DNA from: JBHGBB01 sp041946755
Lineage (GTDB): Bacteria; UBP4; UBA4092; JAOAEQ01
Direction: 5' to 3'
Length of the DNA stretch: 19,579 nucleotides
Assembly: GCA_041946755.1 (NCBI GenBank)
Contig: JBHGBB010000050.1
Coordinates: forward strand, 1 to 19,579
Shown: piece by piece, positions 1-6,093 of the stretch
Layout of the letters: the number at the start of each line of letters is the position of its first letter
How positions within the stretch are numbered: position 1 is the stretch's first letter
Made by a program: the position numbers and the translations under genes
Notes under the pieces: generated by a model
Seen by the model: only the letters and a program-made list of their open reading frames with translations
Told to the model about the DNA's origin: nothing
Databases searched by the model: none

Positions 1-1482
1 GCGGCGATTGCCGACCAGAGCAAATTCGGAGCATACCATCGGGGAAACTTAGCGCAGCTAGCAGAGTTTTGGCAGCAGTTCTATCAGCGCACCTTAGACC
101 ATTATCAGGACAAATATCAAACCGATCTTATTGCCGCATTCCGGAAATTGCAGGATGCCGGCCATATCGAAATTATCACCTGTGCTGCGACGCATGGCTA
201 CTTCCCGTTATTAAGTCAGGATACCAGTATTCAAGCGCAAGTGAAATGCGCGATTGAAACGCATAAACGTCATTTTGGGAAGGCACCGCGTGGAATTTGG
301 TTACCGGAATGTGCGTATCGCCCGCGGTATATGTGGACTCCGCCGGTACCGTCTGCTGCCGGGAAACGGCCTTATATGCGGAAAGGGGTCGAAGAGTTCT
401 TAGCCGAAAATGGATTAGACTTCTTTATTATCGATTCTCATTTATTAAAAGGCGGGAAAGCGATTGGGGTATATCTGCAACGATTTGAAGCCTTAAAGAA
501 ACTCTGGGGAGTTTTCGCCAGCCAATATCAGGTACTCCCTGAAGATGAAGAGAAAACCCCATATCAGTCTTATTTAATCAGCTCTTATCCGGAAGGAAAA
601 CAACCGGTAGCAGTCTTAACCCGCGATCCCAAGACCGGATTACAGGTCTGGTCAGGTGAATGGGGATATCCGGGCGATGGGAATTATCTTGATTTCCATA
701 AGAAACATTATCCCGGCGGGCATCGGTATTGGAAAGTCACCTCAGCGAAAGCGGATTTAGCTGATAAACTCGAATATGACCCGCGCGCTGCTATGGCACG
801 GATACCGGAAAATGCGGAGCATTTCGTCCATTTAGCGCAGACCGTATTAACGGAAGAATATCAGCGTACCGGAAAACCGGGAATACTCTGTTCTCCATTT
901 GATACCGAACTATTTGGGCATTGGTGGTTTGAAGGTCCGCAATGGGTTAAACAGGTATTAAAGAAAATTGCTGATAGTTCATCCGAAACCGGGATTTATT
1001 TAACTACTGGTAGCGAATATCTAGAAACAAGCAAACCGCAGAATATTATCTCGATTCCAGAAGGGTCTTGGGGAGAAGGTGGATTCCATTATATCTGGTT
1101 GAATGAATGGAATACCTGGACCTGGAAACATATTTATGATGCTGAAGTTGAGATGCAGGATTTATTGGAATTATATAGCCGGACTGAACGGCCGGTGTTG
1201 GAAGAGATTTTAAAACAAGCCGCCCGGGAATTATTATTATTGCAAAGTTCCGATTGGCAATTCCTGATTTCGACCTGGTCAGCCCGGGATTATGCGGAAA
1301 TGCGGGTAAGCGAACATTATAATAATTTCATCCGATTGCGGGATTTAGCGATTCGGATTGGAGAAGGGGAACCGGTGGATTCCGGGGAATGGATTTTCTT
1401 GCAGGATTGCCAGAAACAGAACCGGTTATTCCCGGAATTAGATTTAGATTGGTTTAAGAAAGTCGAGTATCCGGCAAAGTAG
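1..1482 (+). CDS. GH57 family 1,4-alpha-glucan branching enzyme (5' end cut by window)
   Basis: Predicted to build alpha-1,6 branches in glycogen-like alpha-glucan in the cytoplasm. The frame is open from base 1, so the gene starts upstream; 493 residues are visible, and known GH57 branching enzymes have about 520-560, so only the N-terminal strand with its His motif seems to be missing. The TTG at 148 is internal: good family sequence precedes it. Visible family signatures are ITCAATHGYFPLL, GIWLPECAYRP with the presumed nucleophile Glu at 307-309, SPFDTELFGHWW with the presumed acid/base Asp at 901-903, and SWGEGG followed by WLNEWNTWTW. The C-terminal third (LLLLQSSDWQFLIS and EHYNNF) matches the DUF1957 helical domain of this subfamily, which argues against amylopullulanase or 4-alpha-glucanotransferase. 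Catalytic residue assignments come from family knowledge. A 169-base gap and a candidate promoter separate it from the next gene, so it probably belongs to a different transcription unit. Confidence 0.9.
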   Translation, partial: AAIADQSKFGAYHRGNLAQLAEFWQQFYQRTLDHYQDKYQTDLIAAFRKLQDAGHIEIITCAATHGYFPLLSQDTSIQAQVKCAIETHKRHFGKAPRGIWLPECAYRPRYMWTPPVPSAAGKRPYMRKGVEEFLAENGLDFFIIDSHLLKGGKAIGVYLQRFEALKKLWGVFASQYQVLPEDEEKTPYQSYLISSYPEGKQPVAVLTRDPKTGLQVWSGEWGYPGDGNYLDFHKKHYPGGHRYWKVTSAKADLADKLEYDPRAAMARIPENAEHFVHLAQTVLTEEYQRTGKPGILCSPFDTELFGHWWFEGPQWVKQVLKKIADSSSETGIYLTTGSEYLETSKPQNIISIPEGSWGEGGFHYIWLNEWNTWTWKHIYDAEVEMQDLLELYSRTERPVLEEILKQAARELLLLQSSDWQFLISTWSARDYAEMRVSEHYNNFIRLRDLAIRIGEGEPVDSGEWIFLQDCQKQNRLFPELDLDWFKKVEYPAK

Positions 1483-1538
1483 ATTGGTATCGAAAATCAC
1501 GGTAGTATTAGTTTATCTGCGGAATATGAATTAATGGA

Positions 1539-1568
1539 TTGAATATTAGCGTAATTTCTTGGTATGAT
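1539..1568 (+). promoter_or_regulatory. Candidate sigma70-like promoter for the ptsN unit
   Basis: TTGAAT at 1539-1544 and TATGAT at 1563-1568 are separated by 18 bases and lie about 85 bases before the ptsN-like start. The -10 box matches the consensus in 5 of 6 positions, the -35 box in 4 of 6. The promoter proposed for the nuo operon uses the same TTGAAT box and the same 18-base spacing, which modestly strengthens both. No transcript data support it. Confidence 0.4.
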
Positions 1569-1651
1569 ATTTCTTTGAAATAAAATAGACGATATCTTAA
1601 TAATGAGAAAACTCAGCATTTGCTGGAGGAGATAAATTGGGGGAGTAGATT

Positions 1652-2110
1652 ATGAAAATCGCGACTATCCTACAAGAGAATTTAATAAATTTAAATCTGC
1701 AAAGTACCGAGAAAATGGCGGCGATTAAGGAGTTGGTGGCATTGGTAGCCGGGGCGAAAGAGATTACCGATAACGATGAGTTTCTTAAAACCATTATCGA
1801 ACGGGAAGAACTGGAAACCACCGGTATTGGTGATGGTATCGCGATTCCGCATGGAAGAACGGATACCATTAAAGAATTAGTAATCGCTTTCGGCCGGTCG
1901 GAAACCGGAGTAGATTTTAAGTCACTGGATAATAATCCGGCATATCTGCTGTTTCTGATTGTTTCTCCGCAGAATGCGAGTGGGATTTATCTCAGAACCC
2001 TGGCCAAGATATCCCGCCTCTTGAAAAACTATGATTTCCGCCGGGCGTTGAGAGCAGCGAAAACACCGAAGGAAGTTATCGATTTATTTAACGTTGCCGA
2101 ACAAGAATAA
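1652..2110 (+). CDS. ptsN: PTS system EIIA component, nitrogen/fructose type (PtsN-like)
   Basis: A 152-residue stand-alone EIIA domain of the PTS fructose/mannitol/nitrogen family (about 150 residues is usual). The phosphorylatable His is His67 in GIAIPHGRTDTIKE, matching His73 of E. coli PtsN. Other family signs are TTGIGDGIAIPH before it and VDFKSLDNNPAYLLFLIVSP after it. Without fused EIIB or EIIC parts and without a sugar permease nearby, a regulatory role (PTS-Ntr type phosphorelay) is more likely than sugar uptake; that is inference. The start is supported by purine-rich GGGGGAG at 1639-1645 and GGAGGAG further up. The stop overlaps the ATG of the zinc-ribbon gene by one base, so the two are probably translationally coupled. 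Confidence 0.88.
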   Translation: MKIATILQENLINLNLQSTEKMAAIKELVALVAGAKEITDNDEFLKTIIEREELETTGIGDGIAIPHGRTDTIKELVIAFGRSETGVDFKSLDNNPAYLLFLIVSPQNASGIYLRTLAKISRLLKNYDFRRALRAAKTPKEVIDLFNVAEQE

Positions 2111-2607
2111 TGGAGACTAAACCAAATACGACGATGAACGATCCGAATAAACTAAAAGGTATACAGAATTTAATTAATTCCATCATCCGATTACAAAACC
2201 TCGATTTAGAAATAGAGATATTTAATAAAGAACTCGCGTTATATCCTGCCGAAGCCGATAAAAAAGATTTGGAAGAAGTTCGGCAGTCCCACCTTAAAGA
2301 GCGAGAAATGATTCGTACCCAGCAGATTAAAGATATTCCATTACTATCGCGTATAGAACGACTCCAAAAACGATATAGCGGTCATGCGATCGTTCCGGTA
2401 ATTGAGAATGCCTGTCATGGATGCCGGGTAACGGTATCAACCCGATTGAATGTCGCGTTACAGAAATGCGAACAGCTGGTATATTGTGAGAACTGCGGTC
2501 GAATCCTTTATCTCATGGACCCGAAAAAGATATTGATTAAAGAGCCGCCGAAACCGAAATCGAAACGAGGCCGAAAGCCGAAATATAAACATCAGTCGAT
2601 AGTATAA
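2110..2607 (+). CDS. C4-type zinc-ribbon protein with shortened coiled coil (DUF164-like)
   Basis: A 165-residue protein with a charged, helical N-terminal part (about residues 15-90, likely coiled coil), then a zinc ribbon with Cys102-x2-Cys105 and Cys126-x2-Cys129. The sequence GHAIVPVIENACHGC followed by YCENCGRILY is typical of the DUF164 / zf-RING_7 family. Family members usually run to about 230-250 residues with a long hairpin coiled coil; here the coiled coil is roughly half that size. The last 25 residues are strongly basic and contain KRGRKPK, resembling an AT-hook core, so contact with nucleic acid is possible but unproven. The ATG at 2110 overlaps the stop of the ptsN-like gene; Met9 at 2134 is an alternative start without a clear ribosome site. 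The precise function is unknown. Confidence 0.75.
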   Translation: METKPNTTMNDPNKLKGIQNLINSIIRLQNLDLEIEIFNKELALYPAEADKKDLEEVRQSHLKEREMIRTQQIKDIPLLSRIERLQKRYSGHAIVPVIENACHGCRVTVSTRLNVALQKCEQLVYCENCGRILYLMDPKKILIKEPPKPKSKRGRKPKYKHQSIV

Positions 2608-2717
2608 TCAGATACCTACCATTTATAAAAGTTCTTTGCACCACTATTCCTGTTGTTTGTCTTCCTTGCGGTAAGTAACAATCGAGCCTAAAGAGTCCAA
2701 AATAGAAAGATAAATAA

Positions 2718-2745
2718 AAAAGGGCTGAATTAGTTCAGCCCTTTT
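2718..2745. terminator. Bidirectional rho-independent terminator
   Basis: A perfect 12-bp stem, AAAAGGGCTGAA (2718-2729) with TTCAGCCCTTTT (2734-2745), encloses a 4-base TTAG loop. It has an A-run on one side and a T-run on the other, so it can end transcripts on both strands. It lies between the convergent zinc-ribbon gene (plus) and secreted-protein gene (minus), as expected for a shared terminator. Confidence 0.85.
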
Positions 2746-2771
2746 GCCTATTAAGTCCGCTGCCTTCGCGG

Positions 2772-3599
2772 TTATAATTCAAATGAGGTTTCAGTCCGAA
2801 TCGGGGGGTTGGTTCCTTTCGGTTCAGGAACCGGAAGTGATGGAATTTGAGTCGGTGGTGGTGGAGGCGGTGGAACATATTTCCAATGCATCGGATCGGT
2901 TTTATCGAAAAATCCTTTTTCAATAATCGGTGGTTCCGGTTGTTCTTTTTTCGGTAAAAGGAATGACTGATCATAAAAAATAACATAATCGGTTTTCCCA
3001 TACGGTACCGAATTAATCCAGCGGCGGGATTTATAATCACTGCCCCAATAGATAACCGCATATTTTTTCGGATTTAACGGATTCGGCGCGATCATAATCA
3101 GTCCGATACTATCGCCAGTAAACTTCTTGGTTCCGCCAATAACGCTATTCGATTCGATCAATAGCGGGAGTTGCTGATAGATTTGGGCGATGATTTTATT
3201 GGAGGCAGGGCTGCCGTATAATAGTAAATGATAACTGGAAATATCGGATAAGGTGACTTCCGTATCGGCTTTATATTGTTCCGTCCGGTTCCGGCCGACC
3301 TTCCAGAAATTAACCACATCTTCCACAGTTCGTTTAACTACCCGGTTTTCATTCGAATCTTTCGACTGCGTTCCATAAACATATAAAAACGGCGATTGGA
3401 ATGCATCCATAATTCCCGGGATAATTGGTTTAATAACTTCCGGCGGCTTTGGGACTGGCGCTTTAGCAGTAGCCGCCGAGGTGGTAGCCGATACCGGTTT
3501 CGATGCCGCTTTCGTATTGGATTTACTTGCGGTTTTACCCAATGATATCGAAGTTAAACTTAAACCGATAATTAATACTGAGATACCTAATCGTTTCAT
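2772..3599 (-). CDS. Secreted protein resembling a stand-alone hydrolase-associated C-terminal domain
   Basis: A 275-residue protein. Residues 1-21 form a signal peptide (basic MKR, hydrophobic core), residues 22-58 an Ala/Ser/Thr/Pro/Lys-rich linker, residues 59-232 a folded region, and residues 218-275 a Pro-rich tail with seven prolines at 243-249. The folded region contains IPGIMDAFQSPFLYVYGT, DTEV..DISSYHLLLYGSP.SN, APNPLNPKKYAVIYWGS and GFFDK. From memory, this series (GPI.DAF..PF, D..V...DI...NL.L.GDP.SN, NPLNP.RYVV.NSG, GFFD) recurs in the C-terminal part of secreted prolyl-oligopeptidase or esterase-like proteins of Planctomycetes and relatives. No GxSxG hydrolase module is present, so the domain stands alone. 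The start is supported by GGAGG and GAGGG on the minus strand just upstream of 3599. Export is likely; the function is unknown. Confidence 0.7.
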   Translation of the reverse strand: MKRLGISVLIIGLSLTSISLGKTASKSNTKAASKPVSATTSAATAKAPVPKPPEVIKPIIPGIMDAFQSPFLYVYGTQSKDSNENRVVKRTVEDVVNFWKVGRNRTEQYKADTEVTLSDISSYHLLLYGSPASNKIIAQIYQQLPLLIESNSVIGGTKKFTGDSIGLIMIAPNPLNPKKYAVIYWGSDYKSRRWINSVPYGKTDYVIFYDQSFLLPKKEQPEPPIIEKGFFDKTDPMHWKYVPPPPPPPTQIPSLPVPEPKGTNPPIRTETSFEL

Positions 3600-3715
3600 A
3601 TACCCTCATTATCCTCCATAACTATTTAAATAAAATTGTAAAAAGTATTCTAGCTTAACATAGAACTATTCTGCAATATCGATTAAGTAGTATATCATGG
3701 ATATATCTGTTCTAG

Positions 3716-3742
3716 TTACCATACCCGATCATTCTATGGTAA
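3716..3742. promoter_or_regulatory. 8-bp inverted repeat, candidate operator upstream of the Crp/Fnr gene
   Basis: TTACCATA (3716-3723) and TATGGTAA (3735-3742) are perfect inverted copies separated by 11 bases, centred 48 bases before the regulator's ATG in the divergent intergenic region. The layout fits a dimeric regulator binding site or a 5'-leader hairpin. It does not match the FNR or CRP consensus. A shorter repeat, TATATC-ATG-GATATA, lies at 3691-3705. Function is inferred from position only. Confidence 0.3.
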
Positions 3743-3776
3743 GTTATACCCAATAATCAATAGAGCATATATCCTT

Positions 3777-4481
3777 ATGACTCGAATAGAACTGTTAAAA
3801 AAGAACCCGATTTTTTCCATCCTTCCAGCGCAGGAAATAGCTGCAGTAGCGCTATTATTTCAGGAAAAGAAGTTCGATAAAGGGGCATTAATTTTTCAAG
3901 AAGGTGCCCCGGCGAAATGGCTATATTTAGTCCAGGATGGAAAAGTCCGGATTCTTAAAGATTCAGCTAACGGTAAAGAATTGGTGATCGAGCTGATTTT
4001 CCCGGGACAGATATTCGGTGGGATTGGGGTTTTTGAAGGAACTACTTATCCAGCGACCGCGCAAACGATGGAACCTACTGAAATCTTGCAGTTATCCCGT
4101 TGCGATTTTTTTAAGCTCATAGAGAAATATCCCGGATTGGCGAAACGGGCGATCACCTATTTCGGCCAGCGGCTCAAAGATGCCCATGAATTGATGCGGA
4201 TTATCGCTATTGAACGGGTAGAAACCCGGGTTGCCGCGATTCTGGTTAAATTGATGGAACAAGAGTTGCGCGACCGGCCGCAATTACCTCAATCACCATC
4301 AGGAATTAAATTGAATGTTATCCTGACCCGGTCGGATATAGCTGAAATGGTCGGAACTACGGTTGAGACCGCGATCCGAGTCATGAGTAAATTCACCAAA
4401 TCCGGCTGGATTAAAACTACCCATAGTAGAATAACCATTTTAAAACCGGAACCACTCCGCCAGCTATCTACCCAAAGGTAA
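3777..4481 (+). CDS. Crp/Fnr-family transcriptional regulator without FNR iron-sulfur cysteines
   Basis: A 234-residue protein of usual family length. Residues about 12-130 form a cyclic-nucleotide-binding-like beta-roll (KGALIFQEGAPAKWLYLV, GKELVIELIFPGQIFGGIGVFEG), followed by a long dimer helix (about 133-165) and a winged HTH (about 178-225; LTRSDIAEMVGTTVETAIR). The only cysteine is Cys109, so no FNR-type 4Fe-4S sensor can form. The recognition helix has Val196, Glu197 and Arg201 where FNR has Val208, Glu209 and Arg213; CRP has Arg in place of the Val. FNR-like TGAT half-sites are therefore expected. Ile200 replaces FNR Ser212. Such a site lies about 100 bases downstream, before the ferredoxin gene. 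The cAMP-contacting residues of CRP are not convincingly present. Sensing of NO or redox state through haem or another ligand, as in DNR/HcpR-type members, is a guess from the neighbouring genes. No strong ribosome site precedes the ATG. Confidence 0.85.
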   Translation: MTRIELLKKNPIFSILPAQEIAAVALLFQEKKFDKGALIFQEGAPAKWLYLVQDGKVRILKDSANGKELVIELIFPGQIFGGIGVFEGTTYPATAQTMEPTEILQLSRCDFFKLIEKYPGLAKRAITYFGQRLKDAHELMRIIAIERVETRVAAILVKLMEQELRDRPQLPQSPSGIKLNVILTRSDIAEMVGTTVETAIRVMSKFTKSGWIKTTHSRITILKPEPLRQLSTQR

Positions 4482-4486
4482 CGGCA

Positions 4487-4513
4487 GTCCTAAGTCCTAA
4501 GTCTTAAGTCTTT
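4487..4513. repeat. Short tandem repeat, AGTCCTA-like units
   Basis: Four degenerate 7-8 base units (AGTCCTA, AGTCCTA, AGTCTTA, AGTCTTT) lie just after the regulator's stop codon. They are non-coding and resemble the other small tandem arrays in spacers of this window in architecture, not in sequence. Confidence 0.6.
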
Positions 4514-4574
4514 AGATAAAACCATCAAAGCTACTTTCCGGAATTTAATTGGTACACTTCCTTTTTTTGTTCGA

Positions 4575-4594
4575 GATATGATGTAAATCATATC
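4575..4594. promoter_or_regulatory. FNR/DNR-type palindromic operator upstream of the ferredoxin gene
   Basis: GATATGAT (4575-4582), GTAA, ATCATATC (4587-4594) is a perfect 8-bp inverted repeat with a 4-base spacer. Its core TGAT-N4-ATCA is that of the FNR/DNR consensus TTGAT-N4-ATCAA, with A in place of the outermost T. Downstream, TATAAT (4618-4623) or TACTAT (4615-4620) could be the -10 box, which would place the site centre near -42 to -46, close to a class II activator position. No good -35 box is visible, as expected for an activated promoter. The regulator gene immediately upstream is the natural candidate to bind it. Confidence 0.6.
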
Positions 4595-4617
4595 ATACCA
4601 AATTTAATTCATCGTAC

Positions 4618-4623
4618 TATAAT
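4618..4623 (+). promoter_or_regulatory. Candidate -10 box for the ferredoxin operon
   Basis: TATAAT lies 41 bases before the ferredoxin ATG and downstream of the FNR-type palindrome. An overlapping alternative, TACTAT at 4615-4620, fits class II activator spacing slightly better. The choice between them cannot be made from sequence. Confidence 0.4.
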
Positions 4624-4663
4624 TATATAAACGCAAAAAATCTAGGGTTAAGAAAGAGGATTT

Positions 4664-5437
4664 ATGGCAACGATTAAACGGAAGATCATCAAAATCGATG
4701 AAGATAAATGTAACGGCTGCGGATTGTGTATTCCTACCTGTCCGGAAGGAGCGCTGCAGATTATTAATGGGAAAGCAAAATTGGTTAAAGAGAATTTCTG
4801 CGATGGATTAGGCGCTTGTTTAGGAGAATGCCCGCAGCATGCGATGACTATCGAAGAGCGGGTGACTGAAGAGTATGATGAAGAAGGGGTGATTGCTCAT
4901 ATTCAAGAGCAATCGCCGGAATTGCTGCAGAAACATATGGCGCATCTGCAATCGCATGCGCAGGAGTTACCGCAAGCGCATACCCATCCGGTTATGGGCG
5001 GATGTCCTTCATCGAAGATGATGCAATGGGAAAAAAGTAAATCGACTCCGTCAACAACGGCTAATATCCCTTCTGAACTCCGGCAATGGCCGGTACAACT
5101 GCATCTGGTTTCGCCGGCAGCGCCGTATTTCAAAAATGCGGACTTGGTCTTGGCAGCCGATTGCGTCCCCATCGCGTATGCGAATTTCCATCAGGATTTA
5201 TTGAAAGATAAAGCGATTGCGATTGCCTGCCCGAAACTGGATAATACCGAACCTTATCTCGATAAACTCAGCCAGATTATTTTGCAGGGGAATATTAAGA
5301 GTATTAAAGTAGTGCATATGGAAGTCCCTTGCTGTTTCGGATTAATTCGGCTGGCGAAAGAGGCTATCGCTCGTAGCGGCAAAGAAGTCCCGTTGGAAAC
5401 GATTAATATCAGCATTAAAGGAGAAATAAAACAATAA
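4664..5437 (+). CDS. Ferredoxin-like 4Fe-4S protein of the hcp-associated type
   Basis: A 257-residue cytoplasmic iron-sulfur protein. N-terminal motif 1 is complete (Cys16, Cys19, Cys22, Cys26 in CNGCGLCIPTCP). Motif 2 (CDGLGACLGECP: Cys46, Cys52, Cys56) has Leu49 in place of the second cysteine, so it may hold a 3Fe-4S cluster or none. A His/Gln-rich linker follows, then GGCPSS with Cys114, and a C-terminal domain with Cys167 (AADCVPIAYANFHQDLL), Cys189 (ACPKLD) and a Cys223-Cys224 pair (EVPCCFG). These C-terminal motifs belong to a family commonly found beside the hybrid cluster protein gene in anaerobes. An electron-carrier or redox-sensor role in NO or oxygen stress is inferred from that association. 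AGAGGA at 4655-4660 supports the start. It sits behind an FNR-type operator and heads a three-gene unit. Confidence 0.8.
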   Translation: MATIKRKIIKIDEDKCNGCGLCIPTCPEGALQIINGKAKLVKENFCDGLGACLGECPQHAMTIEERVTEEYDEEGVIAHIQEQSPELLQKHMAHLQSHAQELPQAHTHPVMGGCPSSKMMQWEKSKSTPSTTANIPSELRQWPVQLHLVSPAAPYFKNADLVLAADCVPIAYANFHQDLLKDKAIAIACPKLDNTEPYLDKLSQIILQGNIKSIKVVHMEVPCCFGLIRLAKEAIARSGKEVPLETINISIKGEIKQ

Positions 5438-5444
5438 TGAATTT

Positions 5445-5475
5445 TGGTACTTAGTACTTGGTACTTGATACTTAC
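5445..5475. repeat. Short tandem repeat, GTACTTR-like units
   Basis: Four degenerate units (GGTACTTA, GTACTTG, GTACTTGA, TACTTAC) fill the spacer between the ferredoxin and DUF1858 genes, ending directly before the strong AAAAGGAGG ribosome site at 5477-5485. They are non-coding and of unknown function. Confidence 0.6.
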
Positions 5476-5492
5476 TAAAAGGAGGTTAGCCT

Positions 5493-5714
5493 ATGGCAAC
5501 CACCATTACGAAAGTAACAAAAAATAGTTTAATCGGCGATTTATTAGCCATTTCGCCGGAAATCGAACGGATTATCGGGAAACATTTCGGGACCGCTTGT
5601 TTCACCTGCCCGGGAGTAAAAATGGAATCTATCGAATTTGGTGCGATGATGCATAATGTCGACCCGCAAGTTATCATCGAAGAAATTAACGCGGTTCTGG
5701 AAAAACAACCGTAA
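5493..5714 (+). CDS. DUF1858 hybrid-cluster-protein-associated redox disulfide protein
   Basis: A 73-residue protein covering essentially one DUF1858 domain (known as the hybrid cluster protein-associated redox disulfide domain). The key motif is TACFTCPG with Cys36-x2-Cys39 at the start of a helix, preceded by the family pattern DLLAISPEIERIIGKHFG and followed by ESIEFGAMMHNVDPQVIIEEIN. The CxxC is expected to cycle between dithiol and disulfide. A very strong ribosome site (AAAAGGAGG, 5477-5485) precedes the ATG. It is probably cotranscribed with the ferredoxin gene 55 bases upstream. In many anaerobes this domain is encoded beside hcp, the NO-detoxifying hybrid cluster protein; no hcp is present here. 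Confidence 0.85.
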   Translation: MATTITKVTKNSLIGDLLAISPEIERIIGKHFGTACFTCPGVKMESIEFGAMMHNVDPQVIIEEINAVLEKQP

Positions 5715-5737
5715 TCTCAGTGCAACGTCGTATTGTC

Positions 5738-5757
5738 ATTCCTGCGAAAGCAGGAAT
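5738..5757. repeat. Interspersed hairpin, ATTCCTGC-GAAA-GCAGGAAT
   Basis: A perfect 8-bp stem closed by a GAAA tetraloop, set in TTGTCATTCCTGCGAAAGC and followed by CAGGAATCCAAGTCTC. This type of repeat (CATTCC-GCGAAAGC-GGAATCC) is widespread in many bacterial genomes, and its translation in one frame is the well-known SFLRKQES-like peptide. It lies in the 75-base spacer before the small cysteine-rich gene. Confidence 0.75.
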
Positions 5758-5789
5758 CCAAGTCTCATGAATCTATCGAGGAGGTTGTT

Positions 5790-5933
5790 ATGCCGGAAAA
5801 TAAAGAACCGCATCAATGTTTGGTTTGCGCAGCTTCGAGTGAAACTAGAGTACTGCTGATGTGTGAAAATCAGGGGAAAGAGGATTGGGTCTGTGTCCGT
5901 TGTTTACCGCAACTGATTCATGGGGCGCATTAA
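5790..5933 (+). CDS. Small cysteine-rich (possible zinc-binding) protein, 47 residues
   Basis: Starting at ATG 5790 this encodes 47 residues with Cys10-x2-Cys13, Cys25, and Cys35-x2-Cys38, a spacing that fits a small zinc ribbon or redox-active thiol protein (QCLVC, LMCEN, WVCVRCLPQLIHGAH). GAGGAGGT at 5778-5785 is a strong ribosome site for this ATG. The frame stays open up to a TTG at 5733, but that extension would be translated from the interspersed hairpin and gives the repeat-derived peptide SFLRKQESK; I therefore reject the longer form. The WVCVRCLP.LIHG ending looks like a conserved small family of anaerobes, from memory only. It is the last gene of the unit that starts with the ferredoxin gene and is followed by a terminator-like hairpin. 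Function unknown. Confidence 0.7.
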   Translation: MPENKEPHQCLVCAASSETRVLLMCENQGKEDWVCVRCLPQLIHGAH

Positions 5934-5989
5934 ATATTGAGGAACATAGTTAGTGAGAATAAAGAAGTAAAATATAATGCTGTTAAATA

Positions 5990-6040
5990 AAAATACTGGC
6001 TCAATTATCTTATGGATTAGAGACAGTATTTTGTTTTTTT
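5990..6040 (+). terminator. Probable rho-independent terminator of the redox gene unit
   Basis: AAAATACTG (5990-5998) pairs with CAGTATTTT (6024-6032). After a G/A mismatch, three further base pairs (CTC 6000-6002 with GAG 6020-6022) close a 17-base loop, and a run of seven T follows at 6034-6040. The stem is AT-rich, so efficiency may be moderate. It lies 56 bases after the small cysteine-rich gene. Confidence 0.55.
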
Positions 6041-6093
6041 CCAGGATATACTAAATAGGCTGAAAGTAACCGGCTCATATATATATTGTCCTT

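Noticed and set aside
148..150. TTG codon as start of the GH57 gene
   Set aside because: The frame is open to base 1 and codes for plausible family sequence before it; the true start is outside the window.
5656..5859. Open frame overlapping the DUF1858 gene, giving a peptide with CHSCESRNPS
   Set aside because: That peptide is the other-frame translation of the interspersed hairpin repeat at 5738-5757; there is no ribosome site and no coherent protein.
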